Positions 22,412-36,016 of a stretch of DNA of 64,000 nucleotides are shown here, one piece after another (within the stretch, counting starts at the first letter, position 1; each line of letters opens with the position of its first letter). Both the position numbers and the translations under genes were made by a program. Origin of the DNA: Pleodorina starrii (Eukaryota; Chlorophyta; Chlorophyceae; Chlamydomonadales; Volvocaceae); the NCBI GenBank assembly GCA_030267565.1, contig BRXU01000002.1:6329501-6393500 (forward strand). The letters are read 5' to 3'. The notes under the pieces were generated by a model. That model did not search any database. It was not told where the DNA came from and saw nothing but the letters and a program-made list of their open reading frames with translations.

Positions 22412-22967
22412 TGAACACTGCACATGTCCACTGCACAAAAGACTTACCGCCCTGTTCATACTTGCCAACAAACAATTGGCCATGTTCATGCAAACCTGGT
22501 GTACTTGCTGATAAAGACATACACTGCCCAGTGAGGGGCTCAGATAGAACTCACAACCACAAGGTTAAGAGCCTTGCCCTCTTCCACTGAATGAGCTGAA
22601 CAGGCACATTTTCAAACCTCGTACACACAGAGACATGTATGGAGTGTGCACCAATGGATGTGTTGCACAGAAAGGGACCAGACCAGATGTAGGGCTCAGC
22701 AGTGGCACAACCAGTAGGGTGCAAAAATGTTTCCCATTCAGATATACTGGATATCCAATCATGGATGCATCTTACAAATACAAATAACCCACTACCCATG
22801 TCACTTACAAATTTCACGATCAGACATCCCTCTTCCAGCTATTCACATGTGTAGTATGGAATTCCCACTTATCATGCTCCCAAAATCCACCCAGCACCCA
22901 ACATGTGAATGCCGAGTAAAGGACATGTTTTAGCTGTTGCAGACATGTGTACGTGGACACACATCCC

Positions 22968-23039
22968 GAGCCTACCAGGGAACGAACCTGGAGTCTCCAG
23001 TTCCGTAGACCGGCGCTTTATCCATTAAGCCATAGGCCC
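22968..23039 (-). tRNA. tRNA-Arg(ACG), T-loop A58 changed
   Basis: The T-loop reads TTCGTTC instead of TTCGATC, so the nearly invariant A58 of the B box is T. Anticodon stem CCGGT/ACTGG still pairs by G-T. It is probably weakened for Pol III and folding. Confidence 0.68.
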
Positions 23040-23871
23040 TTATCCGAGTTCAGGCACTCGTTAAACACCAGGAACATGTTGGATTCATTGACGAGCTTGG
23101 CACACAGGCCCACATACAGCTCAATCATTAAGCCACAGGGGCACAGGTAGAATTTATGTGCCATGATGTCAAGCAACAACAAACAAAGTGCACAATCTGG
23201 TATGTTGATGCACCTTTTTGTGGGAAAACAGGGACTGTCACTTTATACCATACATGGAGCCTTAGGGTGAATTCTCCCAAGGTCGTGGCTGGGTTTCTGA
23301 GCCTTCTCCTGCGGTGTCTCTCACTCGTTCCTGTTTGGTTGACTTAAGCTGGCAATTATGGGTGAGTGTCTTGGCAGCTCTTGTCGCCTCCAGCACAGTG
23401 CATGGCTAGCTGGCCCATTGGCTCTACTTTTCAAGAGTTTGGAACCCACTGCAAGGCATACATACACAACAAAGGAATGTATTGAACAGGTTTTTCTCAA
23501 AACATTGTGATGCTGGGTCATACATACATACTACACAGCTCACCATGGCCATGCCAGCCACCATTCCACATGAAAGCGTGATCCAATGGTACATTTCAGA
23601 TAGTATTTTTATGTGCAGGTCATCAGCATGGCAATGCATGGAGGATGCAAACTGCAGCCATATGTGGGCCAATAATAGGTGGGATGGATATTTTGAACTG
23701 GGATCTGCACATACAATCCCTAAACATATATAGTCATACTTAGTTATGCAGTTTTCGGAGCTGCACCCATACAGACAGGGGAAACAGGTTATTCTTGACC
23801 CTATAACTTATGCCATTCGGCTAAACGACCAAGGAAAACATGACCACATTCTCTATGTGTAAGAGATCTAT

Positions 23872-23941
23872 GCACCAGCCGAGAATCGAACTTGGGTCTG
23901 GTCCGTGGCAAGGACCTATGCTACCACTATACCACTAGTGC
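23872..23941 (-). tRNA. tRNA-Gly(GCC), degenerate
   Basis: The acceptor GCACTAG/CTGGTGC uses one T-G pair. The T-stem CCAAG/CTCGG has an A-C mismatch. Anticodon GCC retained. Confidence 0.65.
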
Positions 23942-24491
23942 ATGCACATGTCCACTGCACACAAGACCTACCACCCTGTTTATACTTGCCAACAAGCAAT
24001 TGGCCATGTTCATGCAAACCTGGTGTACTTGCTGATAAAGACATACACTGCCCAGTGAGGGGCTCAGATAGAACTCACAACCACAAGGTTAAGAGTCTTG
24101 CCCTCTTCCACTGAATGAGCTGAACAGGCACATTTTCAAACCTCGTACACAGAGAGACATGTATGGAGTGTGCACCAATGGATGTGTTGCACAGAAAGGG
24201 ACCAGACCAGATGTAGGGCTCAGCAGTGGCACAACCAGTAGGGTGCAAAAAAGTTTCCCATTCAGATATACTGGATATCCAATCATGGATGCATCTTACA
24301 AATACAAATAACCCACTACCCATGTCACTTACAAATTTCACGATCAGACATCCCTCTTCCAGCTATTCACATGTGTAGTATGGAATTCCCACTTATCATG
24401 CTCCCAAAATCCACCCAGCACCCAACATGTGAATGCCGAGTAAAGGACATGTTTTAGCTGTTGCAGACATGTGTACGTGGACACACATCCC

Positions 24492-24563
24492 GAGCCTACC
24501 AGGGAACGAACCTGGAGTCTCCAGTTCCGTAGACCGGCGCTTTATCCATTAAGCCATAGGCCC
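24492..24563 (-). tRNA. tRNA-Arg(ACG), T-loop A58 changed
   Basis: As at 22968-23039. Confidence 0.68.
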
Positions 24564-25391
24564 TTATCCGAGTTCAGGCACTCGTTAAACACCAGGAACA
24601 TGTTGGATTCATTGACGAGCTTGGCACACAGGCCCACATACAGCTCAATCATTAAGCCACAGGGGCACAGGTAGAATTTATGTGCCATGATGTCAAGCAA
24701 CAACAAACAAAGTGCACAATCTGGTATGTTGATGCACCTTTTTGTGGGAAAACAGGGACTGTCACTTTATACCATACATGGAGCCTTAGGGTGAATTCTC
24801 CCAAGGTCGTGGGTTTCTGAGCCTTCTCCTGCGGTGTCTCTCACTCGTTCCTGTTTGGTTGACTTAAGCTGGCAAGTATGGGTGAGTGTCTTGGCAGCTC
24901 TTGTCGCCTCCAGCACAGTGCATGGCTAGCTGGCCCATTGGCTCTACTTTTCAAGAGTTTGGAACCCACTGCAAGGCATACATACACAACAAAGGAATGT
25001 ATTGAACAGGTTTTTCTCAAAACATTGTGATGCTGGGTCATACATACATACTACACAGCTCACCATGGCCATGCCAGCCACCATTCCACATGAAAGCGTG
25101 ATCCAATGGTACATTTCAGATAGTATTTTTATGTGCAGGTCATCAGCATGGCAATGCATGGAGGATGCAAACTGCAGCCATATGTGGGCCAATAATAGGT
25201 GGGATGGATATTTTGAACTGGGATCTGCACATACAATCCCTAAACATATATAGTCATACTTAGTTATGCAGTTTTCGGAGCTGTACCCATACAGACAGGG
25301 GAAACAGGTTATTCTTGACCCTATAACTTATGCCATTCGGCTAAACGACCAAGGAAAACATGACCACATTCTCTATGTGTAAGAGATCTAT

Positions 25392-25461
25392 GCACCAGCC
25401 GAGACTCGAATTTGGGTCTGGTCCGTGGCAAGGACCTATGCTACCACTATACCACTAGTGC
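25392..25461 (-). tRNA. tRNA-Gly(GCC), degenerate
   Basis: Plus strand GAGACTCGAATTTGGG: two T-stem mismatches and a T-loop change. Likely a pseudogene. Confidence 0.55.
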
Positions 25462-26011
25462 ATGCACATGTCCACTGCACACAAGACCTACCACCCTGTT
25501 TATACTTGCCAACAAGCAATTGGCCATGTTCATGCAAACCTGGTGTACTTGCTGATAAAGACATACACTGCCCAGTGAGGGGCTCAGATAGAACTCACAA
25601 CCACAAGGTTAAGAGTCTTGCCCTCTTCCACTGAATGAGCTGAACAGGCACATTTTCAAACCTCGTACACAGAGAGACATGTATGGAGTGTGCACCAATG
25701 GATGTGTTGCACAGAAAGGGACCAGACCAGATGTAGGGCTCAGCAGTGGCACAACCAGTAGGGTGCAAAAAAGTTTCCCATTCAGATATACTGGATATCC
25801 AATCATGGATGCATCTTACAAATACAAATAACCCACTACCCATGTCACTTACAAATTTCACGATCAGACATCCCTCTTCCAGCTATTCACATGTGTAGTA
25901 TGGAATTCCCACTTATCATGCTCCCAAAATCCACCCAGCACCCAACATGTGAATGCCGAGTAAAGGACATGTTTTAGCTGTTGCAGACATGTGTACGTGG
26001 ACACACATCCC

Positions 26012-26083
26012 GAGCGTACCAGGGAACGAACCTGGAGTCTCCAGTTCCGTAGACCGGCGCTTTATCCATTAAGCCATAGGCCC
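26012..26083 (-). tRNA. tRNA-Arg(ACG), degenerate
   Basis: A58 is changed as in the neighbours, plus an acceptor change (plus strand GAGCGTACC) shared only with 32104-32175. Confidence 0.58.
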
Positions 26084-26915
26084 TTATCCGAGTTCAGGCA
26101 CTCGTTAAACACCAGGAACATGTTGGATTCATTGACGAGCTTGGCACACAGGCCCACATACAGCTCAATCATTAAGCCACAGGGGCACAGGTAGAATTTA
26201 TGTGCCATGATGTCAAGCAACAACAAACAAAGTGCACAATCTGGTATGTTGATGCACCTTTTTGTGGGAAAACAGGGACTGTCACTTTATACCATACATG
26301 GAGCCTTAGGGTGAATTCTCCCAAGGTCGTGGCTGGGTTTCTGAGCCTTCTCCTGCGGTGTCTCTCACTCGTTCCTGTTTGGTTGACTTAAGCTGGCAAG
26401 TATGGGTGAGTGTCTTGGCAGCTCTTGTCGCCTCCAGCACAGTGCATGGCTAGCTGGCCCATTGGCTCTACTTTTCAAGAGTTTGGAACCCACTGCAAGG
26501 CATACATACACAACAAAGGAATGTATTGAACAGGTTTTTCTCAAAACATTGTGATGCTGGGTCATACATACATACTACACAGCTCACCATGGCCATGCCA
26601 GCCACCATTCCACATGAAAGCGTGATCCAATGGTACATTTCAGATAGTATTTTTATGTGCAGGTCATCAGCATGGCAATGCATGGAGGATGCAAACTGCA
26701 GCCATATGTGGGCCAATAATAGGTGGGATGGATATTTTGAACTGGGATCTGCACATACAATCCCTAAACATATATAGTCATACTTAGTTATGCAGTTTTC
26801 GGAGCTGCACCCATACAGACAGGGGAAACAGGTTATTCTTGACCCTATAACTTATGCCATTCGGCTAAACGACCAAGGAAAACATGACCACATTCTCTAT
26901 GTGTAAGAGATCTAT

Positions 26916-26985
26916 GCACCAGCCGAGACTCGAATTTGGGTCTGGTCCGTGGCAAGGACCTATGCTACCACTATACCACTAGTGC
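26916..26985 (-). tRNA. tRNA-Gly(GCC), degenerate
   Basis: Same T-arm damage as 25392-25461. Confidence 0.55.
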
Positions 26986-27535
26986 ATGCACATGTCCACT
27001 GCACACAAGACCTACCACCCTGTTTATACTTGCCAACAAGCAATTGGCCATGTTCATGCAAACCTGGTGTACTTGCTGATAAAGACATACACTGCCCAGT
27101 GAGGGGCTCAGATAGAACTCACAACCACAAGGTTAAGAGTCTTGCCCTCTTCCACTGAATGAGCTGAACAGGCACATTTTCAAACCTCGTACACAGAGAG
27201 ACATGTATGGAGTGTGCACCAATGGATGTGTTGCACAGAAAGGGACCAGACCAGATGTAGGGCTCAGCAGTGGCACAACCAGTAGGGTGCAAAAAAGTTT
27301 CCCATTCAGATATACTGGATATCCAATCATGGATGCATCTTACAAATACAAATAACCCACTACCCATGTCACTTACAAATTTCACGATCAGACATCCCTC
27401 TTCCAGCTATTCACATGTGTAGTATGGAATTCCCACTTATCATGCTCCCAAAATCCACCCAGCACCCAACATGTGAATGCCGAGTAAAGGACATGTTTTA
27501 GCTGTTGCAGACATGTGTACGTGGACACACATCCC

Positions 27536-27607
27536 GAGCCTACCAGGGAACGAACCTGGAGTCTCCAGTTCCGTAGACCGGCGCTTTATCCATTAAGCCA
27601 TAGGCCC
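27536..27607 (-). tRNA. tRNA-Arg(ACG), T-loop A58 changed
   Basis: As at 22968-23039. Confidence 0.68.
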
Positions 27608-28439
27608 TTATCCGAGTTCAGGCACTCGTTAAACACCAGGAACATGTTGGATTCATTGACGAGCTTGGCACACAGGCCCACATACAGCTCAATCATTAAG
27701 CCACAGGGGCACAGGTAGAATTTATGTGCCATGATGTCAAGCAACAACAAACAAAGTGCACAATCTGGTATGTTGATGCACCTTTTTGTGGGAAAACAGG
27801 GACTGTCACTTTATACCATACATGGAGCCTTAGGGTGAATTCTCCCAAGGTCGTGGCTGGGTTTCTGAGCCTTCTCCTGCGGTGTCTCTCACTCGTTCCT
27901 GTTTGGTTGACTTAAGCTGGCAAGTATGGGTGAGTGTCTTGGCAGCTCTTGTCGCCTCCAGCACAGTGCATGGCTAGCTGGCCCATTGGCTCTACTTTTC
28001 AAGAGTTTGGAACCCACTGCAAGGCATACATACACAACAAAGGAATGTATTGAACAGGTTTTTCTCAAAACATTGTGATGCTGGGTCATACATACATACT
28101 ACACAGCTCACCACGGCCATGCCAGCCACCATTCCACATGAAAGCGTGATCCAATGGTACATTTCAGATAGTATTTTTATGTGCAGGTCATCAGCATGGC
28201 AATGCATGGAGGATGCAAACTGCAGCCATATGTGGGCCAATAATAGGTGGGATGGATATTTTGAACTGGGATCTGCACATACAATCCCTAAACATATATA
28301 GTCATACTTAGTTATGCAGTTTTCGGAGCTGCACCCATACAGACAGGGGAAACAGGTTATTCTTGACCCTATAACTTATGCCATTCGGCTAAACGACCAA
28401 GGAAAACATGACCACATTCTCTATGTGTAAGAGATCTAT

Positions 28440-28509
28440 GCACCAGCCGAGAATCGAACTTGGGTCTGGTCCGTGGCAAGGATCTATGCTACCACTATAC
28501 CACTAGTGC
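28440..28509 (-). tRNA. tRNA-Gly(GCC), degenerate
   Basis: T-stem A-C mismatch, plus AAGGATC on the plus strand, which puts a mismatch or wobble in the anticodon stem. Shared with 34528-34597. Confidence 0.58.
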
Positions 28510-29059
28510 ATGCACATGTCCACTGCACACAAGACCTACCACCCTGTTTATACTTGCCAACAAGCAATTGGCCATGTTCATGCAAACCTGGTGTACTTGC
28601 TGATAAAGACATACACTGCCCAGTGAGGGGCTCAGATAGAACTCACAACCACAAGGTTAAGAGTCTTGCCCTCTTCCACTGAATGAGCTGAACAGGCACA
28701 TTTTCAAACCTCGTACACAGAGAGACATGTATGGAGTGTGCACCAATGGATGTGTTGCACAGAAAGGGACCAGACCAGATGTAGGGCTCAGCAGTGGCAC
28801 AACCAGTAGGGTGCAAAAAAGTTTCCCATTCAGATATACTGGATATCCAATCATGGATGCATCTTACAAATACAAATAACCCACTACCCATGTCACTTAC
28901 AAATTTCACGATCAGACATCCCTCTTCCAGCTATTCACATGTGTAGTATGGAATTCCCACTTATCATGCTCCCAAAATCCACCCAGCACCCAACATGTGA
29001 ATGCCGAGTAAAGGACATGTTTTAGCTGTTGCAGACATGTGTACGTGGACACACATCCC

Positions 29060-29131
29060 GAGCCTACCAGGGAACGAACCTGGAGTCTCCAGTTCCGTAG
29101 ACCGGCGCTTTATCCATTAAGCCATAGGCCC
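29060..29131 (-). tRNA. tRNA-Arg(ACG), T-loop A58 changed
   Basis: As at 22968-23039. Confidence 0.68.
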
Positions 29132-29959
29132 TTATCCGAGTTCAGGCACTCGTTAAACACCAGGAACATGTTGGATTCATTGACGAGCTTGGCACACAGG
29201 CCCACATACAGCTCAATCATTAAGCCACAGGGGCACAGGTAGAATTTATGTGCCATGATGTCAAGCAACAACAAACAAAGTGCACAATCTGGTATGTTGA
29301 TGCACCTTTTTGTGGGAAAACAGGGACTGTCACTTTATACCATACATGGAGCCTTAGGGTGAATTCTCCCAAGGTCGTGGGTTTCTGAGCCTTCTCCTGC
29401 GGTGTCTCTCACTCGTTCCTGTTTGGTTGACTTAAGCTGGCAAGTATGGGTGAGTGTCTTGGCAGCTCTTGTCGCCTCCAGCACAGTGCATGGCTAGCTG
29501 GCCCATTGGCTCTACTTTTCAAGAGTTTGGAACCCACTGCAAGGCATACATACACAACAAAGGAATGTATTGAACAGGTTTTTCTCAAAACATTGTGATG
29601 CTGGGTCATACATACATACTACACAGCTCACCATGGCCATGCCAGCCACCATTCCACATGAAAGCGTGATCCAATGGTACATTTCAGATAGTATTTTTAT
29701 GTGCAGGTCATCAGCATGGCAATGCATGGAGGATGCAAACTGCAGCCATATGTGGGCCAATAATAGGTGGGATGGATATTTTGAACTGGGATCTGCACAT
29801 ACAATCCCTAAACATATATAGTCATACTTAGTTATGCAGTTTTCGGAGCTGCACCCATACAGACAGGGGAAACAGGTTATTCTTGACCCTATAACTTATG
29901 CCATTCGGCTAAACGACCAAGGAAAACATGACCACATTCTCTATGTGTAAGAGATCGAT

Positions 29960-30029
29960 GCACCAGCCGAGAATCGAACTTGGGTCTGGTCCGTGGCAAG
30001 GACCTATGCTACCACTATACCACTAGTGC
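29960..30029 (-). tRNA. tRNA-Gly(GCC), degenerate
   Basis: T-stem A-C mismatch as at 23872-23941. Confidence 0.65.
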
Positions 30030-30579
30030 ATGCACATGTCCACTGCACACAAGACCTACCACCCTGTTTATACTTGCCAACAAGCAATTGGCCATGTTCA
30101 TGCAAACCTGGTGTACTTGCTGATAAAGACATACACTGCCCAGTGAGGGGCTCAGATAGAACTCACAACCACAAGGTTAAGAGTCTTGCCCTCTTCCACT
30201 GAATGAGCTGAACAGGCACATTTTCAAACCTCGTACACAGAGAGACATGTATGGAGTGTGCACCAATGGATGTGTTGCACAGAAAGGGACCAGACCAGAT
30301 GTAGGGCTCAGCAGTGGCACAACCAGTAGGGTGCAAAAAAGTTTCCCATTCAGATATACTGGATATCCAATCATGGATGCATCTTACAAATACAAATAAC
30401 CCACTACCCATGTCACTTACAAATTTCACGATCAGACATCCCTCTTCCAGCTATTCACATGTGTAGTATGGAATTCCCACTTATCATGCTCACAAAATCC
30501 ACCCAGCACCCAACATGTGAATGCCGAGTAAAGGACATGTTTTAGCTGTTGCAGACATGTGTACGTGGACACACATCCC

Positions 30580-30651
30580 GAGCCTACCAGGGAACGAACC
30601 TGGAGTCTCCAGTTCCGTAGACCGGCGCTTTATCCATTAAGCCATAGGCCC
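30580..30651 (-). tRNA. tRNA-Arg(ACG), T-loop A58 changed
   Basis: As at 22968-23039. Confidence 0.68.
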
Positions 30652-31483
30652 TTATCCGAGTTCAGGCACTCGTTAAACACCAGGAACATGTTGGATTCAT
30701 TGACGAGCTTGGCACACAGGCCCACATACAGCTCAATCATTAAGCCACAGGGGCACAGGTAGAATTTATGTGCCATGATGTCAAGCAACAACAAACAAAG
30801 TGCACAATCTGGTATGTTGATGCACCTTTTTGTGGGAAAACAGGGACTGTCACTTTATACCATACATGGAGCCTTAGGGTGAATTCTCCCAAGGTCGTGG
30901 CTGGGTTTCTGAGCCTTCTCCTGCGGTGTCTCTCACTCGTTCCTGTTTGGTTGACTTAAGCTGGCAATTATGGGTGAGTGTCTTGGCAGCTCTTGTCGCC
31001 TCCAGCACAGTGCATGGCTAGCTGGCCCATTGGCTCTACTTTTCAAGAGTTTGGAACCCACTGCAAGGCATACATACACAACAAAGGAATGTATTGAACA
31101 GGTTTTTCTCAAAACATTGTGATGCTGGGTCATACATACATACTACACAGCTCACCATGGCCATGCCAGCCACCATTCCACATGAAAGCGTGATCCAATG
31201 GTACATTTCAGATAGTGTTTTTATGTGCAGGTCATCAGCATGGCAATGCATGGAGGATGCAAACTGCAGCCATATGTGGGCCAATAATAGGTGGGATGGA
31301 TATTTTGAACTGGGATCTGCACATACAATCCCTAAACATATATAGTCATACTTAGTTATGCAGTTTTCGGAGCTGCACCCATACAGACAGGGGAAACAGG
31401 TTATTCTTGACCCTATAACTTATGCCATTCGGCTAAACGACCAAGGAAAACATGACCACATTCTCTATGTGTAAGAGATCTAT

Positions 31484-31553
31484 GCACCAGCCGAGACTCG
31501 AACTTGGGTCTGGTCCGTGGCAAGGATCTATGCTACCACTATACCACTAGTGC
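31484..31553 (-). tRNA. tRNA-Gly(GCC), degenerate
   Basis: T-arm changes (plus strand GAGACTCGAACTTGGG) and the anticodon-stem change AAGGATC. Confidence 0.55.
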
Positions 31554-32103
31554 ATGCACATGTCCACTGCACACAAGACCTACCACCCTGTTTATACTTG
31601 CCAACAAGCAATTGGCCATGTTCATGCAAACCTGGTGTACTTGCTGATAAAGACATACACTGCCCAGTGAGGGGCTCAGATAGAACTCACAACCACAAGG
31701 TTAAGAGTCTTGCCCTCTTCCACTGAATGAGCTGAACAGGCACATTTTCAAACCTCGTACACAGAGAGACATGTATGGAGTGTGCACCAATGGATGTGTT
31801 GCACAGAAAGGGACCAGACCAGATGTAGGGCTCAGCAGTGGCACAACCAGTAGGGTGCAAAAAAGTTTCCCATTCAGATATACTGGATATCCAATCATGG
31901 ATGCATCTTACAAATACAAATAACCCACTACCCATGTCACTTACAAATTTCACGATCAGACATCCCTCTTCCAGCTATTCACATGTGTAGTATGGAATTC
32001 CCACTTATCATGCTCCCAAAATCCACCCAGCACCCAACATGTGAATGCCGAGTAAAGGACATGTTTTAGCTGTTGCAGACATGTGTACGTGGACACACAT
32101 CCC

Positions 32104-32175
32104 GAGCGTACCAGGGAACGAACCTGGAGTCTCCAGTTCCGTAGACCGGCGCTTTATCCATTAAGCCATAGGCCC
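32104..32175 (-). tRNA. tRNA-Arg(ACG), degenerate
   Basis: A58 is changed, and the acceptor change GAGCGTACC is shared with 26012-26083, exactly 6092 bp away. Confidence 0.58.
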
Positions 32176-33007
32176 TTATCCGAGTTCAGGCACTCGTTAA
32201 ACACCAGGAACATGTTGGATTCATTGACGAGCTTGGCACACAGGCCCACATACAGCTCAATCATTAAGCCACAGGGGCACAGGTAGAATTTATGTGCCAT
32301 GATGTCAAGCAACAACAAACAAAGTGCACAATCTGGTATGTTGATGCACCTTTTTGTGGGAAAACAGGGACTGTCACTTTATACCATACATGGAGCCTTA
32401 GGGTGAATTCTCCCAAGGTCGTGGCTGGGTTTCTGAGCCTTCTCCTGCGGTGTCTCTCACTCGTTCCTGTTTGGTTGACTTAAGCTGGCAAGTATGGGTG
32501 AGTGTCTTGGCAGCTCTTGTCGCCTCCAGCACAGTGCATGGCTAGCTGGCCCATTGGCTCTACTTTTCAAGAGTTTGGAACCCACTGCAAGGCATACATA
32601 CACAACAAAGGAATGTATTGAACAGGTTTTTCTCAAAACATTGTGATGCTGGGTCATACATACATACTACACAGCTCACCATGGCCATGCCAGCCACCAT
32701 TCCACATGAAAGCGTGATCCAATGGTACATTTCAGATAGTATTTTTATGTGCAGGTCATCAGCATGGCAATGCATGGAGGATGCAAACTGCAGCCATATG
32801 TGGGCCAATAATAGGTGGGATGGATATTTTGAACTGGGATCTGCACATACAATCCCTAAACATATATAGTCATACTTAGTTATGCAGTTTTCGGAGCTGC
32901 ACCCATACAGACAGGGGAAACAGGTTATTCTTGACCCTATAACTTATGCCATTCGGCTAAACGACCAAGGAAAACATGACCACATTCTCTATGTGTAAGA
33001 GATCTAT

Positions 33008-33077
33008 GCACCAGCCGAGACTCGAATTTGGGTCTGGTCCGTGGCAAGGACCTATGCTACCACTATACCACTAGTGC
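33008..33077 (-). tRNA. tRNA-Gly(GCC), degenerate
   Basis: Same T-arm damage as 26916-26985. Confidence 0.55.
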
Positions 33078-33627
33078 ATGCACATGTCCACTGCACACAA
33101 GACCTACCACCCTGTTTATACTTGCCAACAAGCAATTGGCCATGTTCATGCAAACCTGGTGTACTTGCTGATAAAGACATACACTGCCCAGTGAGGGGCT
33201 CAGATAGAACTCACAACCACAAGGTTAAGAGTCTTGCCCTCTTCCACTGAATGAGCTGAACAGGCACATTTTCAAACCTCGTACACAGAGAGACATGTAT
33301 GGAGTGTGCACCAATGGATGTGTTGCACAGAAAGGGACCAGACCAGATGTAGGGCTCAGCAGTGGCACAACCAGTAGGGTGCAAAAAAGTTTCCCATTCA
33401 GATATACTGGATATCCAATCATGGATGCATCTTACAAATACAAATAACCCACTACCCATGTCACTTACAAATTTCACGATCAGACATCCCTCTTCCAGCT
33501 ATTCACATGTGTAGTATGGAATTCCCACTTATCATGCTCCCAAAATCCACCCAGCACCCAACATGTGAATGCCGAGTAAAGGACATGTTTTAGCTGTTGC
33601 AGACATGTGTACGTGGACACACATCCC

Positions 33628-33699
33628 GAGCCTACCAGGGAACGAACCTGGAGTCTCCAGTTCCGTAGACCGGCGCTTTATCCATTAAGCCATAGGCCC
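33628..33699 (-). tRNA. tRNA-Arg(ACG), T-loop A58 changed
   Basis: As at 22968-23039. Confidence 0.68.
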
Positions 33700-34527
33700 T
33701 TATCCGAGTTCAGGCACTCGTTAAACACCAGGAACATGTTGGATTCATTGACGAGCTTGGCACACAGGCCCACATACAGCTCAATCATTAAGCCACAGGG
33801 GCACAGGTAGAATTTATGTGCCATGATGTCAAGCAACAACAAACAAAGTGCACAATCTGGTATGTTGATGCACCTTTTTGTGGGAAAACAGGGACTGTCA
33901 CTTTATACCATACATGGAGCCTTAGGGTGAATTCTCCCAAGGTCGTGGGTTTCTGAGCCTTCTCCTGCGGTGTCTCTCACTCGTTCCTGTTTGGTTGACT
34001 TAAGCTGGCAATTATGGGTGAGTGTCTTGGCAGCTCTTGTCGCCTCCAGCACAGTGCATGGCTAGCTGGCCCATTGGCTCTACTTTTCAAGAGTTTGGAA
34101 CCCACTGCAAGGCATACATACACAACAAAGGAATGTATTGAACAGGTTTTTCTCAAAACATTGTGATGCTGGGTCATACATACATACTACACAGCTCACC
34201 ACGGCCATGCCAGCCACCATTCCACATGAAAGCGTGATCCAATGGTACATTTCAGATAGTATTTTTATGTGCAGGTCATCAGCATGGCAATGCATGGAGG
34301 ATGCAAACTGCAGCCATATGTGGGCCAATAATAGGTGGGATGGATATTTTGAACTGGGATCTGCACATACAATCCCTAAACATATATAGTCATACTTAGT
34401 TATGCAGTTTTCGGAGCTGCACCCATACAGACAGGGGAAACAGGTTATTCTTGACCCTATAACTTATGCCATTCGGCTAAACGACCAAGGAAAACATGAC
34501 CACATTCTCTATGTGTAAGAGATCTAT

Positions 34528-34597
34528 GCACCAGCCGAGAATCGAACTTGGGTCTGGTCCGTGGCAAGGATCTATGCTACCACTATACCACTAGTGC
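34528..34597 (-). tRNA. tRNA-Gly(GCC), degenerate
   Basis: Same changes as 28440-28509. Confidence 0.58.
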
Positions 34598-35147
34598 ATG
34601 CACATGTCCACTGCACACAAGACCTACCACCCTGTTTATACTTGCCAACAAGCAATTGGCCATGTTCATGCAAACCTGGTGTACTTGCTGATAAAGACAT
34701 ACACTGCCCAGTGAGGGGCTCAGATAGAACTCACAACCACAAGGTTAAGAGTCTTGCCCTCTTCCACTGAATGAGCTGAACAGGCACATTTTCAAACCTC
34801 GTACACAGAGAGACATGTATGGAGTGTGCACCAATGGATGTGTTGCACAGAAAGGGACCAGACCAGATGTAGGGCTCAGCAGTGGCACAACCAGTAGGGT
34901 GCAAAAAAGTTTCCCATTCAGATATACTGGATATCCAATCATGGATGCATCTTACAAATACAAATAACCCACTACCCATGTCACTTACAAATTTCACGAT
35001 CAGACATCCCTCTTCCAGCTATTCACATGTGTAGTATGGAATTCCCACTTATCATGCTCCCAAAATCCACCCAGCACCCAACATGTGAATGCCGAGTAAA
35101 GGACATGTTTTAGCTGTTGCAGACATGTGTACGTGGACACACATCCC

Positions 35148-35219
35148 GAGCCTACCAGGGAACGAACCTGGAGTCTCCAGTTCCGTAGACCGGCGCTTTA
35201 TCCATTAAGCCATAGGCCC
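35148..35219 (-). tRNA. tRNA-Arg(ACG), T-loop A58 changed
   Basis: As at 22968-23039. Confidence 0.68.
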
Positions 35220-35935
35220 TTATCCGAGTTCAGGCACTCGTTAAACACCAGGAACATGTTGGATTCATTGACGAGCTTGGCACACAGGCCCACATACAGC
35301 TCAATCATTAAGCCACAGGGGCACAGGTAGAATTTATGTGCCATGATGTCAAGCAACAACAAACAAAGTGCACAATCTGGTATGTTGATGCACCTTTTTG
35401 TGGGAAAACAGGGACTGTCACTTTATACCATACATGGAGCCTTAGGGTGAATTCTCCCAAGGTCGTGGCTGGGTTTCTGAGCCTTCTCCTGCGGTGTCTC
35501 TCACTCGTTCCTGTTTGGTTGACTTAAGCTGGCAATTATGGGTGAGTGTCTTGGCAGCTCTTGTCGCCTCCAGCACAGTGCATGGCTAGCTGGCCCATTG
35601 GCTCTACTTTTCAAGAGTTTGGAACCCACTGCAAGGCATACATACACAACAAAGGAATGTATTGAACAGGTTTTTCTCAAAACATTGTGATGCTGGGTCA
35701 TACATACATACTACACAGCTCACCATGGCCATGCCAGCCACCATTCCACATGAAAGCGTGATCCAATGGTACATTTCAGATAGTATTTTTATGTGCAGGT
35801 CATCAGCATGGCAATGCATGGAGGATGCAAACTGCAGCCATATGTGGGCCAATAATAGGTGGGATGGATATTTTGAACTGGGATCTGCACATACAATCCC
35901 TAAACATATATAGTCATACTTAGTTATGCAGTTTT

Positions 35936-36016
35936 CGGAGCTGCACCCATACAGACAGGGGAAACAGGTTATTCTTGACCCTATAACGTATGCCATTCGG
36001 CTAAACGACCAAGGAA
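35936..36016 (-). repeat. Array core, first 81 bases
   Basis: The start of a tenth core, cut by a hairpin element at CCAAGGAA (36016). Confidence 0.8.

Larger units (their letters stand above)
22226..35935 (-). repeat. Tandem array of nine element-free 1.52 kb tRNA cores
   Basis: Unit starts are 22226, 23756, 25276, 26800, 28324, 29844, 31368, 32892 and 34412. Lengths are 1530, then 1520 or 1524, and the 4-bp difference is presence or absence of GCTG in GGTCGTGGCTGGGTTTC. Units are nearly identical and each holds tRNA-Gly, Lys-like and tRNA-Arg on the minus strand. No hairpin element lies between them: junctions read GCAGTTTTCGGAG. From the second unit onward most units share T-stem damage in tRNA-Gly, and all share a T-loop change in tRNA-Arg. 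Confidence 0.93.

Noticed and set aside
22226..35935. Repeated small ORFs of 60-90 codons in each core (for example the 83-codon plus-strand frame)
   Set aside because: They recur only because the unit is repeated. They overlap on both strands, have no domain and carry neutral-looking changes.
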